DNA of 64,000 nucleotides from DATCHW01 sp036508135 (GTDB lineage Bacteria > Bacteroidota > Ignavibacteria > Tepidaquicellales > Tepidaquicellaceae): NCBI GenBank assembly GCA_036508135.1, contig DATCHW010000259.1, positions 186,001 through 250,000 on the forward strand. The letters run 5' to 3'. The position numbers and the translations under genes were made by a program. Positions 36,696 to 47,662 of this stretch are shown here, piece after piece; positions within the stretch are counted from its first letter, which is position 1; each line of letters starts with the position of its first letter. The notes beneath the pieces are model-generated. The model had not been told where the DNA came from. It saw only the letters and a list, made by a program, of their open reading frames with translations, and searched no databases.

Positions 36696-37028
36696 TTACC
36701 TACCTAATCCGTCAAGATATTCTTTTCTTTTCATCAAAGTATCTTTATCCTCAACTCTTTGCGGGTCAGGAACACAGCAATCAACAGGACATACGGCTGC
36801 ACACTGAGGTTCATCATGAAAACCGACACATTCTGTGCATTTATCGGGAACAATAAAAAAATAATCGTTCGAGAAAAATCCGGTTGCGCCTGAAGCAGTC
36901 GCATCGTTTTCCCCAAATGATTTTCCGCCGAATTCCCAGCTTGCTCCACCTTCATATATTGCACTATTTGGGCATTCCGGTTCACAAGCTCCGCAGTTTA
37001 TGCATTCCGATGTTATCATTATTGCCAT
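36696..37028 (-). CDS. 2[4Fe-4S] ferredoxin, Chlorobium/Allochromatium type
   Basis: A 110-residue low-potential ferredoxin. The first cluster is bound by CINCGACEPECP, the second by CTECVGFHDEPQCAAVCPVDCC, cited here as CTECVGFHDEPQCAAVCPVD. The longer spacing between the second and third cysteines of this site is typical of Chlorobium and Allochromatium ferredoxins. An insertion of about 30 residues rich in Gly and Phe separates the two cluster motifs. The ATG at 37026-37028 is preferred over an upstream TTG because it is preceded by AGGAGA and begins at the family N-terminus. It donates electrons to enzymes such as pyruvate or 2-oxoglutarate:ferredoxin oxidoreductases, none of which is here. 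Confidence 0.9.
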   Translation of the reverse strand: MAIMITSECINCGACEPECPNSAIYEGGASWEFGGKSFGENDATASGATGFFSNDYFFIVPDKCTECVGFHDEPQCAAVCPVDCCVPDPQRVEDKDTLMKRKEYLDGLGR

Positions 37029-37275
37029 TTCTTTTTTTCTCCTTATTTGAAGTTTAACAATTAATATTACCTGCAAAGTTAAATATTTATAAGACTTAAA
37101 TCAATTTGTTTTATAATCACTGTAAAAAAAAGGTGCTTTTTATTAGAAAGTACTATTTTTTATATACTTACTTTCAATGATAATCGCAATGAGATGGTTT
37201 TTTATTTTTCTTTTGGTTATTAATAATGTTAAATTTGTAAAATTCATTAAAAAAAGTATAGATACGTAATTAAAT

Positions 37276-40200
37276 ATGTTAAAATTTATTTCTAAGTTAT
37301 TTCCATCGAAGCATACGAAGGATATAAAAATAATTCAACCTGTAATTGATAAAATCAATGAATATTATGTAGAATATCAGAAACTGACTGACGAGCAATT
37401 AATCAATAAAACAACCGAATTTAAGAATAGAATTAAAAGCGAAACATCTGAAATTGAGACCAGAATCACAGAATTACAAGAGAAACTTAAAGAAGATTTA
37501 TCCCATGAAGAAATTAGTAGTATTAATACAGAAATTGATAATCTCAATGATGACTATTACGAAATAGTGAAATCCGTTTTGGATGATCTTTTACCTGAAG
37601 CTTTTGCTGTTGTAAAGGATACATGCAGAAGATTGTGCGGAAGAGAATGGGATGCTGCAGGTTTTAAGATAAAATGGAATATGATACCATTTGATGTTCA
37701 ATTAATAGGCGGAATTGTATTACATCAGGGCAGAATATCAGAAATGGCAACAGGTGAAGGTAAAACTCTTGTTGCGGCTCTACCTTTATATCTAAATGCT
37801 TTAGCAGAAAGAGGTGTGCATCTCGTTACGGTAAACGACTATCTGGCAAAACGTGACAGCGAATGGATGGGTGAAATTTTTAAATTTCATGGTATGAAAA
37901 TAGGTGTAATACTTAATGATATGGACTCTGAAATAAGGCGGGAAATGTATGACTGTGATATCACTTATGGAACCAATAATGAATTTGGATTTGACTATCT
38001 CCGGGATAATATGGTTGTTGATAAAACACATCTGGTACAAAGAAGACATTTTTACGCTATAGTTGACGAAGTTGACTCTGTTTTGATAGATGAAGCAAGA
38101 ACGCCATTAATAATTTCAGGTCCCGTAGATATTGGTCAACACAAATTTGATGAAATTAATCCCAGGATAAAAAGAATATTTGAAGCTCAAAAGTCATTGA
38201 TAAATACAGTCGTATCTGAAGCAGAACAAATCTTGACCAAAGAGAATTATTCAAAAGATGAGTTTGAATATGCCGGACTAGCGATTTTAAGAGCTCAGCA
38301 TGGATTACCTAAACATAAAAAACTTCAGAAGTTATTGAGCGATGGTGCTAATAAAAAACTTCTTCAGGATACAGAGTCTTTTTACAACAGGGATAAGGCT
38401 AAGGAAATGCACGTCGTTGATGATGAACTATATTTTGTAATAGATGAAAAATCACATACTACTGATTTAACTGAAAAAGGAAGGGAATTTCTTGCTCCGT
38501 CTGCTGTTGAAAGAGATTTCTTCACTTTACCTGATATGGGGGCAGTAGTTGCTGAAATTGAACACAATCCGGATCTCTCAAATTCTGAGAAAGATATAAA
38601 AAAAGATGATCTTTATAAATTATATTCGGAAAGAAGTGATAGATTACACACTGTCGAGCAATTATTAAAAGCATACTCCCTTTATGAAAAAGATGTAGAA
38701 TATGTTATTCAGGACGGAAAAATAATGATTGTGGATGAATTTACCGGAAGGATTTTACAGGGTCGCAGATATTCCGAAGGATTACACCAGGCAATAGAAG
38801 CAAAAGAAAATGTTAAAGTAGAAAAAGATACTCAAACTCTTGCGACCATTACTCTTCAAAATTATTTCAGGCTTTATAAGAAATTAGCCGGTATGACTGG
38901 AACTGCCGAAACAGAAGCAACCGAGTTCTTTGATATTTATAAACTTGATGTAGTTGTGATACCCACAGACCAAGTTTGCATCAGGACAGATGCAAATGAC
39001 CGTGTTTACAGAACACGGATAGATAAATATAGAGCGGTTATAGACGAAATAGTAGAAATGAGAAATCAAAAAAGACCTGTTCTTGTTGGAACAACTAGCG
39101 TCGAGGTTTCAGAAACGATTTCAAGGTTGTTAAAACGTCGTTCAATACCCCATGAAGTACTCAACGCAAAACAGCATCAGAGAGAAGCTCAGATAATAGC
39201 AAATGCCGGATTACCCGGAGCCATAACGATTGCAACTAATATGGCAGGAAGAGGAACTGACATAAAATTAGGACCGGGAGTTCCGGATGCGGGAGGTTTA
39301 CACATTATTGGAACAGAAAGGCATGAGTCCAGAAGAATTGACAGGCAATTAAGAGGTAGAGCAGGAAGGCAAGGAGATCCGGGTTCATCTCGATTTTTTT
39401 TATCCCTTGAAGATGATCTGATGAGACTGTTCGGAAGCGAGAGAATTGCAAGTATAATGCAAAGGTTAAAAATCGAAGAAGGTCAGGCGATAGAACACAA
39501 ATTAATTACAAATTCTGTAGAAAGAGCCCAAAAGAAAGTCGAAGAAAACAATTACGCAATAAGAAAAAGATTACTCGAGTACGATAATGTTATGAATCAG
39601 CAAAGAGAAGTTGTGTACAAATTGAGAAGACAAGCTTTAATGGGTGAGAGACTAAAAGATAAAATACTTGAAAATGTTGACGACGCTGTTGATTCAATTG
39701 TAGAAAAATACTATCCCGAAACTGATTTGAACGGACTAAAAGATCAAGTTCAAAGAGATTTTCTGATAAGATTTGAGTTTACTCCGGAGGAATTCAGAAC
39801 CAAAGGTGAAGACGGTATAAAAGAAATTATTAAAAAACTTACAAGGGAATTTTATGAAAGAAAAGAAAAAAGATATGGTCCTGATTTAATGTCACAAGTG
39901 GAAAGATTTTCTATGTTAACCATAATTGATGAGAAATGGAAAGATCATTTAAGAGAAATGGATGACCTGAAGGAAGGTATAAATTTCAGAGCTTACGGTC
40001 AAAAAGATCCCCTTATTGAATATAAAATGGATGGTTTTCGATTGTTCCAAGATATGCTTGGTGAAATTAATACGGGTGTTATAAACTTTATTTTTAAATT
40101 TACTACTCAAGCACCGGAAGAGGCTCAAAACATAAGAGGTCCTAGAGAAGTGAATACGTCAAGACTTCAAACAGTTCATGCCACTTCTGATGGTATGGGT

Positions 40201-40350
40201 TTCCATAGCAATCTCGAACCTGTAGAGAATGAAGCGGCACAAATAGGTAAAAAACAACCTATCAAGGTAGGGAAAAAAGTCGGTAGAAATGACCCCTGTC
40301 CTTGCGGAAGCGGTAAAAAATATAAGAGTTGTCACGGAAAAACTACATAG
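37276..40350 (+). CDS. secA: Preprotein translocase ATPase SecA
   Basis: A 1024-residue SecA, the motor that drives unfolded proteins through SecYEG. It has Walker A in MATGEGKTLVAALP (about residue 160), the DEVDSVLIDEARTPLI helicase block, GMTGTAETEATEF, the NMAGRGTDIKLG motif, the DQQLRGRAGRQGDPG-type motif (RQLRGRAGRQGDPGSS) and a C-terminal zinc-binding SEC-C tail (NDPCPCGSGKKYKSCHG). Relative to E. coli SecA it carries a larger insertion in the first nucleotide-binding region (about 290-400), as is usual in Bacteroidota and Chlorobi. An unknown gene follows after 15 bp. Confidence 0.97.
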   Translation: MLKFISKLFPSKHTKDIKIIQPVIDKINEYYVEYQKLTDEQLINKTTEFKNRIKSETSEIETRITELQEKLKEDLSHEEISSINTEIDNLNDDYYEIVKSVLDDLLPEAFAVVKDTCRRLCGREWDAAGFKIKWNMIPFDVQLIGGIVLHQGRISEMATGEGKTLVAALPLYLNALAERGVHLVTVNDYLAKRDSEWMGEIFKFHGMKIGVILNDMDSEIRREMYDCDITYGTNNEFGFDYLRDNMVVDKTHLVQRRHFYAIVDEVDSVLIDEARTPLIISGPVDIGQHKFDEINPRIKRIFEAQKSLINTVVSEAEQILTKENYSKDEFEYAGLAILRAQHGLPKHKKLQKLLSDGANKKLLQDTESFYNRDKAKEMHVVDDELYFVIDEKSHTTDLTEKGREFLAPSAVERDFFTLPDMGAVVAEIEHNPDLSNSEKDIKKDDLYKLYSERSDRLHTVEQLLKAYSLYEKDVEYVIQDGKIMIVDEFTGRILQGRRYSEGLHQAIEAKENVKVEKDTQTLATITLQNYFRLYKKLAGMTGTAETEATEFFDIYKLDVVVIPTDQVCIRTDANDRVYRTRIDKYRAVIDEIVEMRNQKRPVLVGTTSVEVSETISRLLKRRSIPHEVLNAKQHQREAQIIANAGLPGAITIATNMAGRGTDIKLGPGVPDAGGLHIIGTERHESRRIDRQLRGRAGRQGDPGSSRFFLSLEDDLMRLFGSERIASIMQRLKIEEGQAIEHKLITNSVERAQKKVEENNYAIRKRLLEYDNVMNQQREVVYKLRRQALMGERLKDKILENVDDAVDSIVEKYYPETDLNGLKDQVQRDFLIRFEFTPEEFRTKGEDGIKEIIKKLTREFYERKEKRYGPDLMSQVERFSMLTIIDEKWKDHLREMDDLKEGINFRAYGQKDPLIEYKMDGFRLFQDMLGEINTGVINFIFKFTTQAPEEAQNIRGPREVNTSRLQTVHATSDGMGFHSNLEPVENEAAQIGKKQPIKVGKKVGRNDPCPCGSGKKYKSCHGKTT

Positions 40351-40365
40351 TTTTATATTTAGCGT

Positions 40366-40776
40366 GTGATTTCTGAAAATTCTAAAATCTTATTATCGAG
40401 AGTACAGGTTCATTCCGGTAATAAATTAAAATATTTAACTGAACTTGAATACATTATTGATTTATCAGGTTATTCCACGGATTCTGCGATCTTGGATAAA
40501 ATAATGTTCACAGGAAAATACTTAACAGGTCTTAAAACTATCTTTTCAAAGGAAATCATTGAAGAAAAATCAAAACAGAATATTTTATCTGAGTTCGTGA
40601 CAAATATTGAGTTACTCATCTTTAATTTATCAGAGTTGTTAAAATCAGGGGAAGATGAAATTGTAATGTCATTCAGGAAAAAGTTCTTAGATAATACTTC
40701 CGATGCTTTGAAAAATCTTAACGGTTTTATTGAAGATCTTGCTATAGTTAAGAATTATTTCAACGACTTGAGATAA
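40366..40776 (+). CDS. Hypothetical protein following secA
   Basis: A 136-residue, mostly helical, soluble protein with no signal peptide, cysteine cluster or recognisable motif. It contains amphipathic segments such as IDLSGYSTDSAILDKIMF and ELLIFNLSELLKSGEDE. The start is a GTG at 40366, 15 bp after the secA stop; no ATG lies near. Codon use resembles its neighbours. It is convergent with hpnE, the two stop codons being separated by 2 bp. Function unknown; co-transcription with secA is likely. Confidence 0.6.
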   Translation: MISENSKILLSRVQVHSGNKLKYLTELEYIIDLSGYSTDSAILDKIMFTGKYLTGLKTIFSKEIIEEKSKQNILSEFVTNIELLIFNLSELLKSGEDEIVMSFRKKFLDNTSDALKNLNGFIEDLAIVKNYFNDLR

Positions 40777-40778
40777 GA

Positions 40779-42107
40779 TCATTTTACCATCAATTCGCTG
40801 ATTATTTTAGAACTTTTCACGGCACTTTCAATTGTGGATGGGAGACCTGTATTTACCCAGTCCCCTGCTAAATAAAGATTCTTAATTTCTGCTTTAGAAT
40901 TCAATCTTGCCATCAATGATTCCGCATCGGAAATAAAAGTAGCTCTTTTTTCCCTTATAACTTTGAATTTTATAATTCGATTTGGTTTGAGCTGCACAAA
41001 AAGTTCAAATAATTCCTTAAGACAAATATCGAAAATTTCCGAATTTGTTTTGGCATTTAACGATTTATCGAAATCTACGGCACTTAATGTAAGTGAAATA
41101 ATACAATTAGATTTCCGAAAAATCCACTGTATAGTTTTACCGGTAATGCCAAGCATACCATATTCGTTAAAAGGTATAATATCAGGCGATAAAACGTCTT
41201 CAAAAATAATATGAATTGAAATAACCGAGGAAGGAGTTAATTCTTTGGAATAAGGAAAATATTTTCTTACATCCTCCTCTGAAAATATTTTAAAAAAATT
41301 ATAATAAGGTACTGCGAGCACGAAATCATCAGAGTATATCTTACTGCCATTTAAAAGTAAAGCATAATCAATTTTATTATTGGTTATTTTAAGTGATTGG
41401 CACATTTCAGATAAATGAACTTCAACTTGATTTTCCCGAAAATAATTTTCTGCACCTTTTGTAATTATGCTATACAAATCAACTTTTGGTAAGACTAATG
41501 CTGAAAAAGATTTTTTTTGATAAGCAACAGCTATTACTTTTTTGAAAATTTTAAAACTCACTTTTTCGGGAAATGAATTAAAAATTGAAATAATCAGAGG
41601 TTCCCAAAAATACTTCATACTGTTGATAGATTGAGGAATTATCTTAAAAATTTCGTCAAGATTTAATCCATCGAAAACAGGATTAAAATTATTTTTTCTG
41701 ATGAAAAGCAGTAAACGGATAATCTTTAATACATCCCTAAAATGTAAAACTTTGAATTTCAAAAAACCGAATAAAAGATTAAATGGCACCGGTAAATCGA
41801 ATGCAGAAAATTCAAATATATTTTTATTGTTATCAATAAATTTGATGTTCAATGACTTTTGAAAATCCAAATTATCAAATGTTCCTATCAATTTTAGGTA
41901 CTCAAAGGTTGCCTCATACCATCCGGCAAATATATGCTGACCATTATCGAAGTACATATTTTCGTCTTTATCAAAATAACTCGATGCGCGTCCCCCAAGC
42001 TTCGGGGAACTTTCATACAACTGAACATCAAAACCCTTATTTTTTAAAAATACAGCCGATGAAAGACCTGCAACTCCCCCGCCGATTACAGTCACTTTTT
42101 TAATCAT
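40779..42107 (-). CDS. hpnE: Squalene-associated FAD-dependent desaturase (hydroxysqualene dehydroxylase)
   Basis: A 442-residue flavoprotein with the N-terminal dinucleotide fold VTVIGGGVAGLSSAVFLKNKG, core GGGVAGLSSAVFLKNKG, then LYESSPKLGGRASSY and NGQHIFAGWYEATFEYL, diagnostic of HpnE. The C-terminus has LYLAGDWVNTGLPSTIESAV. HpnE reduces hydroxysqualene to squalene with FAD. It overlaps the end of hpnD by 8 bp, completing a three-enzyme route from farnesyl diphosphate to squalene. The overlap and order (hpnC, hpnD, hpnE) support one transcript. Confidence 0.92.
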   Translation of the reverse strand: MIKKVTVIGGGVAGLSSAVFLKNKGFDVQLYESSPKLGGRASSYFDKDENMYFDNGQHIFAGWYEATFEYLKLIGTFDNLDFQKSLNIKFIDNNKNIFEFSAFDLPVPFNLLFGFLKFKVLHFRDVLKIIRLLLFIRKNNFNPVFDGLNLDEIFKIIPQSINSMKYFWEPLIISIFNSFPEKVSFKIFKKVIAVAYQKKSFSALVLPKVDLYSIITKGAENYFRENQVEVHLSEMCQSLKITNNKIDYALLLNGSKIYSDDFVLAVPYYNFFKIFSEEDVRKYFPYSKELTPSSVISIHIIFEDVLSPDIIPFNEYGMLGITGKTIQWIFRKSNCIISLTLSAVDFDKSLNAKTNSEIFDICLKELFELFVQLKPNRIIKFKVIREKRATFISDAESLMARLNSKAEIKNLYLAGDWVNTGLPSTIESAVKSSKIISELMVK

Positions 42108-42972
42108 TGATTCCGGTTAAGATTGTGTTTAGATAAACTTGAAATGAAATAAAGATTTTTCTGAATTTTGATAACCTGATTTCATTTGAATAGATATCGT
42201 AATTAAGTCTATCAATCTTTTTTAAAATATTAAAATAAGTAGAATCCATAATTAGGGCAGGAAGCATTATTTTGAAATCTGATTTTTTTAAGATTTCATG
42301 GGCTTTGTCATAAAAGGATTTAGCACGTTGAATTTCAAACTTCATAAGATTCTTAAAATTATCATTATATTTATTATTTATTATATCCTCTTTTGTATAT
42401 TGAAACATTTCCAAATCAGTTTTTGGGATATAAATTCTTCCGTTTAAAGCATCCTTTCTGATATCCCTTAAAATATTTGTCAATTGAAGTGCAACTCCAA
42501 GATTGATTGCGTATTCTATTGTCTCGGGGGTTTTATTTTCCATTATACTGATGAATATAAGACCCACTGTCGAAGCAACGCAAAGGCAATACTCATATAA
42601 ATCATTAAAATTCAGAAATTCCCGCCTGTTTAGATCCATTTCCATTCCTTTTAATAAATCAAGAAAATATTTTTTATCAATATTATAGTCGATAATGATT
42701 TTATTGAGATATGTTAAAAAATTACCGGAGGGTCTTCCATTAATTGACTCGATGAATTCGTTTTTCCAGTTATTAAATTTAACTGCTTTTTTCTCTAGTG
42801 ATGTGTTTTCTTCATCCACGATATCATCACTTATTCTGCAAAATGAATAAATAGAATTTAAAGCATTAGATTTATTTTTTTTAAGAAAAAAAGTTGAATA
42901 TAAGAAATTCGTTTTACTTTTTCTTGTTCGTTTTCGATTTCCGGATTCTATTATCTTAGTATCAGAAGCCAA
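42100..42972 (-). CDS. hpnD: Presqualene diphosphate synthase
   Basis: A 290-residue trans-isoprenyl diphosphate synthase (squalene/phytoene synthase family) joining two farnesyl diphosphates into presqualene diphosphate. The first aspartate motif is in FCRISDDIVDEE (about residue 47), and the second is in LTNILRDIRKDALNGRIYIP (about 163). The start is a TTG at 42972, 11 bp inside the end of hpnC, because no ATG lies upstream of the conserved region. It lies between hpnC and hpnE and overlaps both. Confidence 0.9.
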   Translation of the reverse strand: MASDTKIIESGNRKRTRKSKTNFLYSTFFLKKNKSNALNSIYSFCRISDDIVDEENTSLEKKAVKFNNWKNEFIESINGRPSGNFLTYLNKIIIDYNIDKKYFLDLLKGMEMDLNRREFLNFNDLYEYCLCVASTVGLIFISIMENKTPETIEYAINLGVALQLTNILRDIRKDALNGRIYIPKTDLEMFQYTKEDIINNKYNDNFKNLMKFEIQRAKSFYDKAHEILKKSDFKIMLPALIMDSTYFNILKKIDRLNYDIYSNEIRLSKFRKIFISFQVYLNTILTGIND

Positions 42973-43849
42973 TTCCTAATATTGATTTTAACAATATAAA
43001 AAGTTTATCTTTCTTACCTAAACTCACTCTTTTAGATAATACTTTGTAATCAGATTTCCGAATTTTCTCAAGAATTGCGGTTCCTCCGTTATAAATCGCT
43101 TTAAATTCTAAATTTAACCTTCTGTTTAATATATCAGTTATAGATTTACCTTCATCAAATATCGAATATGTTTTACTTACTAAAAACTTCATTATGCTTT
43201 TAAAATTTTGATTTTCAGTTTTTTTATAAAAAAGTTTTTCATTATAACCATAGTTATGCATAATTGTTAAAGGAATGTATATTCTATTAATATTCAAATC
43301 GATGGAAACATCTTGCCAGAAATTTGTGAGTTGAAGTGCGGTGCAAATTTTATCCGATTTCTCAAACAATTCAGAATTACTAGCAGGGTTGTAACCTGAA
43401 ACATATAATACTAAATGTCCGATTGGATTTGCAGAAAGCTTTGAATATTCAATTAATTCACTAAAATTATTATATCTTTTTAAAACTGCATCTTGTTTGA
43501 ATGCTTTCAATAGATTAAGAAACTCTATTTCAGGAATATTGAAGTTTTTTATAGTATCGCACAGAGCGGGCAATATTTTACCGGAATAAGAAGTCTTTGA
43601 TTTGAACTTTTCATCCAAAGAATCAAGAAAATCGTGCTCAATTTCATTTAAAAAATCTATTTTTTCATTTGATGTATATTTATTTGAATCTGCAATATCG
43701 TCTGCGGTTCTTGCAAAAGCATAAATGCTATAAATATGTTTTCGTTTCGATCCCGGAAAAAGAACGGATGCAACAGGAAAATTTTCGTAATGGTTGATCG
43801 TTATTTTTTTACAATATTCGTAGGATGCTAAAATATCCGATATTTTCAA
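42962..43849 (-). CDS. hpnC: Hydroxysqualene synthase
   Basis: A 295-residue member of the squalene/phytoene synthase family that converts presqualene diphosphate to hydroxysqualene. Motifs are HYENFPVASVLFP, FARTADDIADS (about residue 47), YSKLSANPIGHLVLY and LTNFWQDVSIDLNINRIYIP. The ENFPVAS block separates HpnC from HpnD. It starts at ATG, 41 bp after the SDR gene, and overlaps hpnD. Confidence 0.9.
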   Translation of the reverse strand: MKISDILASYEYCKKITINHYENFPVASVLFPGSKRKHIYSIYAFARTADDIADSNKYTSNEKIDFLNEIEHDFLDSLDEKFKSKTSYSGKILPALCDTIKNFNIPEIEFLNLLKAFKQDAVLKRYNNFSELIEYSKLSANPIGHLVLYVSGYNPASNSELFEKSDKICTALQLTNFWQDVSIDLNINRIYIPLTIMHNYGYNEKLFYKKTENQNFKSIMKFLVSKTYSIFDEGKSITDILNRRLNLEFKAIYNGGTAILEKIRKSDYKVLSKRVSLGKKDKLFILLKSILGIGF

Positions 43850-43890
43850 AGTAATATATAAAACAAAAAATTAAATTCTAAATCAAAATA

Positions 43891-44664
43891 TTATATTTTA
43901 CGGTGGACGACCATTGAACCTGCCTGTGCTTTTGGCATAATTATCATTTCAGCAACATTAATATTATCATCCCTTGTAGCAATAAATTCAATTGCTTCGG
44001 CAACATTATCCGGAGTCAGCGGTTGCATCCCTGTATATGTGTTATCGGCTCTTTTCTTGTCTCCATGATATCTCACAAGATTGAATTCCGTATTTACCAA
44101 TCCGGGGTCTATTGTTGATATCTTTACAGGTGTATCAACTAAATCCATTCGCATACCTTTTGTGAGGGCATCTACTGCATGTTTGGAGGCACAATATACG
44201 TTTCCGCCTATATAAACCTCATGACCTGCTACGGAACCGATATTGATTATGTGACCGGATTTGTTTTTAAGCATCAATGATATTACTTCTTTGCTAATAT
44301 AAAGCAAACCTTTGACATTTGTATCAAGCATTTCTTCCCAATCTGACAAGACACCATCTTGTATTTTATTCAATCCTCTTGAAAGTCCGGCATTGTTAAT
44401 TAAAATATCAATTTTCTTCCATTTTGAAGGTAAATTTGAAACTTCTTTTTTAACAGCGATATAAGACCGGACATCTAATTTTATAAGATAAGTCTTTATC
44501 TTGTATTTTTTTTTCAAGTCAGAAGATATTTCATTTAGCCGGTCAATTCTTCTGGCTGATAAAATCAAATTTGCACCAAGTTTGGCAAAAGCAGTAGCTG
44601 TTGCTTTACCAATACCACTGGATGCACCGGTAATAAATACTATTTTTTCTTTCAGTATTTTCAT
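43891..44664 (-). CDS. Short-chain dehydrogenase/reductase
   Basis: A 257-residue classical SDR with the cofactor motif ITGASSGIGKATA (residues about 11-23), the NNAG motif (about 91) and the catalytic YCASK (Tyr about 158), with the catalytic Ser in GSVAGHE. It is close to the YdfG/serine-3-dehydrogenase group of NADP-dependent enzymes. The substrate cannot be read from the sequence. It is the first gene of the hpn operon and could act on an isoprenoid or a 3-hydroxy acid, or be unrelated. Confidence 0.88.
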   Translation of the reverse strand: MKILKEKIVFITGASSGIGKATATAFAKLGANLILSARRIDRLNEISSDLKKKYKIKTYLIKLDVRSYIAVKKEVSNLPSKWKKIDILINNAGLSRGLNKIQDGVLSDWEEMLDTNVKGLLYISKEVISLMLKNKSGHIINIGSVAGHEVYIGGNVYCASKHAVDALTKGMRMDLVDTPVKISTIDPGLVNTEFNLVRYHGDKKRADNTYTGMQPLTPDNVAEAIEFIATRDDNINVAEMIIMPKAQAGSMVVHRKI

Positions 44665-44758
44665 ATTTTTTTTAAAATTCTACTAAAGGTAGTGGAAATA
44701 TTGAAAGAAATAAATTTAATATTTTATCCATAATTTTCATTGTGGTTTTGAAAATGTA

Positions 44759-44787
44759 TTGACTTATAAAAAAAATCATATTATATT
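44759..44787 (+). promoter_or_regulatory. Promoter of groESL
   Basis: TTGACT at 44759-44764, a 17-bp spacer, and TATATT at 44782-44787. The last two bases of the -10 are the first bases of the CIRCE operator, so a bound HrcA would block initiation. The groES ATG lies 79 bp downstream of the -10. Confidence 0.75.
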
Positions 44788-44812
44788 AGCACTGTCACCA
44801 AGAGAGTGCTAA
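44786..44812 (+). promoter_or_regulatory. CIRCE operator (HrcA binding site)
   Basis: TTAGCACTG (44786-44794), nine bases, GAGTGCTAA (44804-44812). This is the CIRCE inverted repeat with one changed base in the left arm (G for C at the ninth position). It marks heat-shock control of groESL by the repressor HrcA, whose gene is not in the window. Confidence 0.93.
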
Positions 44813-44866
44813 TTACATCAAATAACTATATATCAATAATTTATAAACAAACGAAAGGAATAAAAA

Positions 44867-45151
44867 ATGAAAATTAAGCCTTTATCAGACAGGGTTGTTG
44901 TAAAACCTTCCGAAGCGGAAGAAAAAACGGCTTCAGGAATTATTATCCCTGATACAGCAAAAGAAAAACCTATGCAAGGTGAAATAGTTGCAGCAGGAAA
45001 AGGAAGAACATCAGACGATGGTAAATTCATAGCTATGGAATTAAAAGTCGGTGATAAAGTTTTATACGGTAAATATTCCGGAACAGAAGTTACTATAGAC
45101 GGCATAGATTATCTTATTATGAGAGAATCTGATGTTTATGCAATAATCTAA
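44867..45151 (+). CDS. groES: Co-chaperonin GroES
   Basis: A 94-residue GroES that caps the GroEL cavity. It begins [20 protein letters not shown] and carries the mobile-loop sequence [19 protein letters not shown], and the [14 protein letters not shown] block. An AAAGGA ribosome-binding site lies about 8 bp upstream of the ATG. It lies 36 bp before groEL in the usual order, under a CIRCE-controlled promoter. Confidence 0.98.
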   Translation: MKIKPLSDRVVVKPSEAEEKTASGIIIPDTAKEKPMQGEIVAAGKGRTSDDGKFIAMELKVGDKVLYGKYSGTEVTIDGIDYLIMRESDVYAII

Positions 45152-45183
45152 AAAAAAGTTTAAATAAAATTAAAAGGAGATAA

Positions 45184-46824
<1,641 letters not shown>

Positions 46825-46867
46825 TAGAGCGATGTTAAATTAAAAATATAAGATCTTTAGATTTATA

Positions 46868-47662
46868 TTAAATCCCTTCGGGAAACCGGAGGGATTTTTT
46901 TTTATCAATTCCTATATGGCATAACGCAAAGTCATATTTCACAGGGTCTTCCGGATCAAATTGCTTTAGTTTTTCTGTTAACTCGATCGCATATTTCAAA
47001 TCGCATGATTTTCTTATCACTAATTTCAGTCTCTGAGATATTTTATAAATATGAGTATCTACAGGAATGAGAAGTTTCGACTTAGAAATATCCTTATTCC
47101 ATATTCCAAGGTCAATTTCATCTTTTCTTACCATCCATCGCAAAAAGAGATTCAGTCTTTTGCAAGTAGAATTTTTTCTTGTGTCAGGAATTAAATAATG
47201 GTATCTAGAGTCACTTCTGATCCCTTTTTTCATAAAATCAGTTAGACCATAAAGTCCTTTTAATATATTTGCATCATTATTTGAATATCCGGATAAAAAT
47301 AATTTTTCCAGTGTCCCGAATTCTGTTATCACTTGTTTGAGTTTGCTGAAGAGAAAGACTAAATCTTCGGATACATTAAAACGATAATAAAGTTTGTCTA
47401 AATATTTTTTATCTTTCAATTCTTCAAAATTCAATACGAATTCATATAAATTACCTGCTATTCGGGATGATAGATTCAAGAAAAACTCGTTCATTACTTC
47501 CACTTTCCCGTAGGCAAAGCAGGATAAGATGAAAGCTGTTACTTCTATTTCGTTTTCATCTTTCAAATTGTGCAGGAACCAAACAGGGTCATTTGAGGAG
47601 TGATATTTTTTGTAGTCTAAATAGTTTTTATCTAAATATTTTCTCAGTTTATCGTTATTCAA
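46868..47662 (-). CDS. TIGR02757 (DUF2400) family protein
   Basis: A 264-residue protein of unknown function matching the TIGR02757 family of Bacteroidota and relatives. Landmarks are SNDPVWFLHNL, the FILSCFAYGKVEVMN block, LFLRWMVRKDEIDLGIW and IPVDTHIYKISQRL. The latter resembles the helix-hairpin-helix DNA glycosylase fold (a VDTH motif as in endonuclease III), so a DNA-repair role is possible. It lies 1 bp after miaA on the same strand and ends within the groEL terminator. Confidence 0.85.
   Translation of the reverse strand: MNNDKLRKYLDKNYLDYKKYHSSNDPVWFLHNLKDENEIEVTAFILSCFAYGKVEVMNEFFLNLSSRIAGNLYEFVLNFEELKDKKYLDKLYYRFNVSEDLVFLFSKLKQVITEFGTLEKLFLSGYSNNDANILKGLYGLTDFMKKGIRSDSRYHYLIPDTRKNSTCKRLNLFLRWMVRKDEIDLGIWNKDISKSKLLIPVDTHIYKISQRLKLVIRKSCDLKYAIELTEKLKQFDPEDPVKYDFALCHIGIDKKKSLRFPEGI
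46870..46903 (+). terminator. Intrinsic terminator of groESL
   Basis: A 12-bp stem (46870-46881 with 46886-46897, one wobble pair), a GAAA tetraloop and nine T residues to 46903. This is the strongest terminator in the window. Its stem coincides with the last nine codons of the convergent TIGR02757 gene, encoding KSLRFPEGI. Confidence 0.93.
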
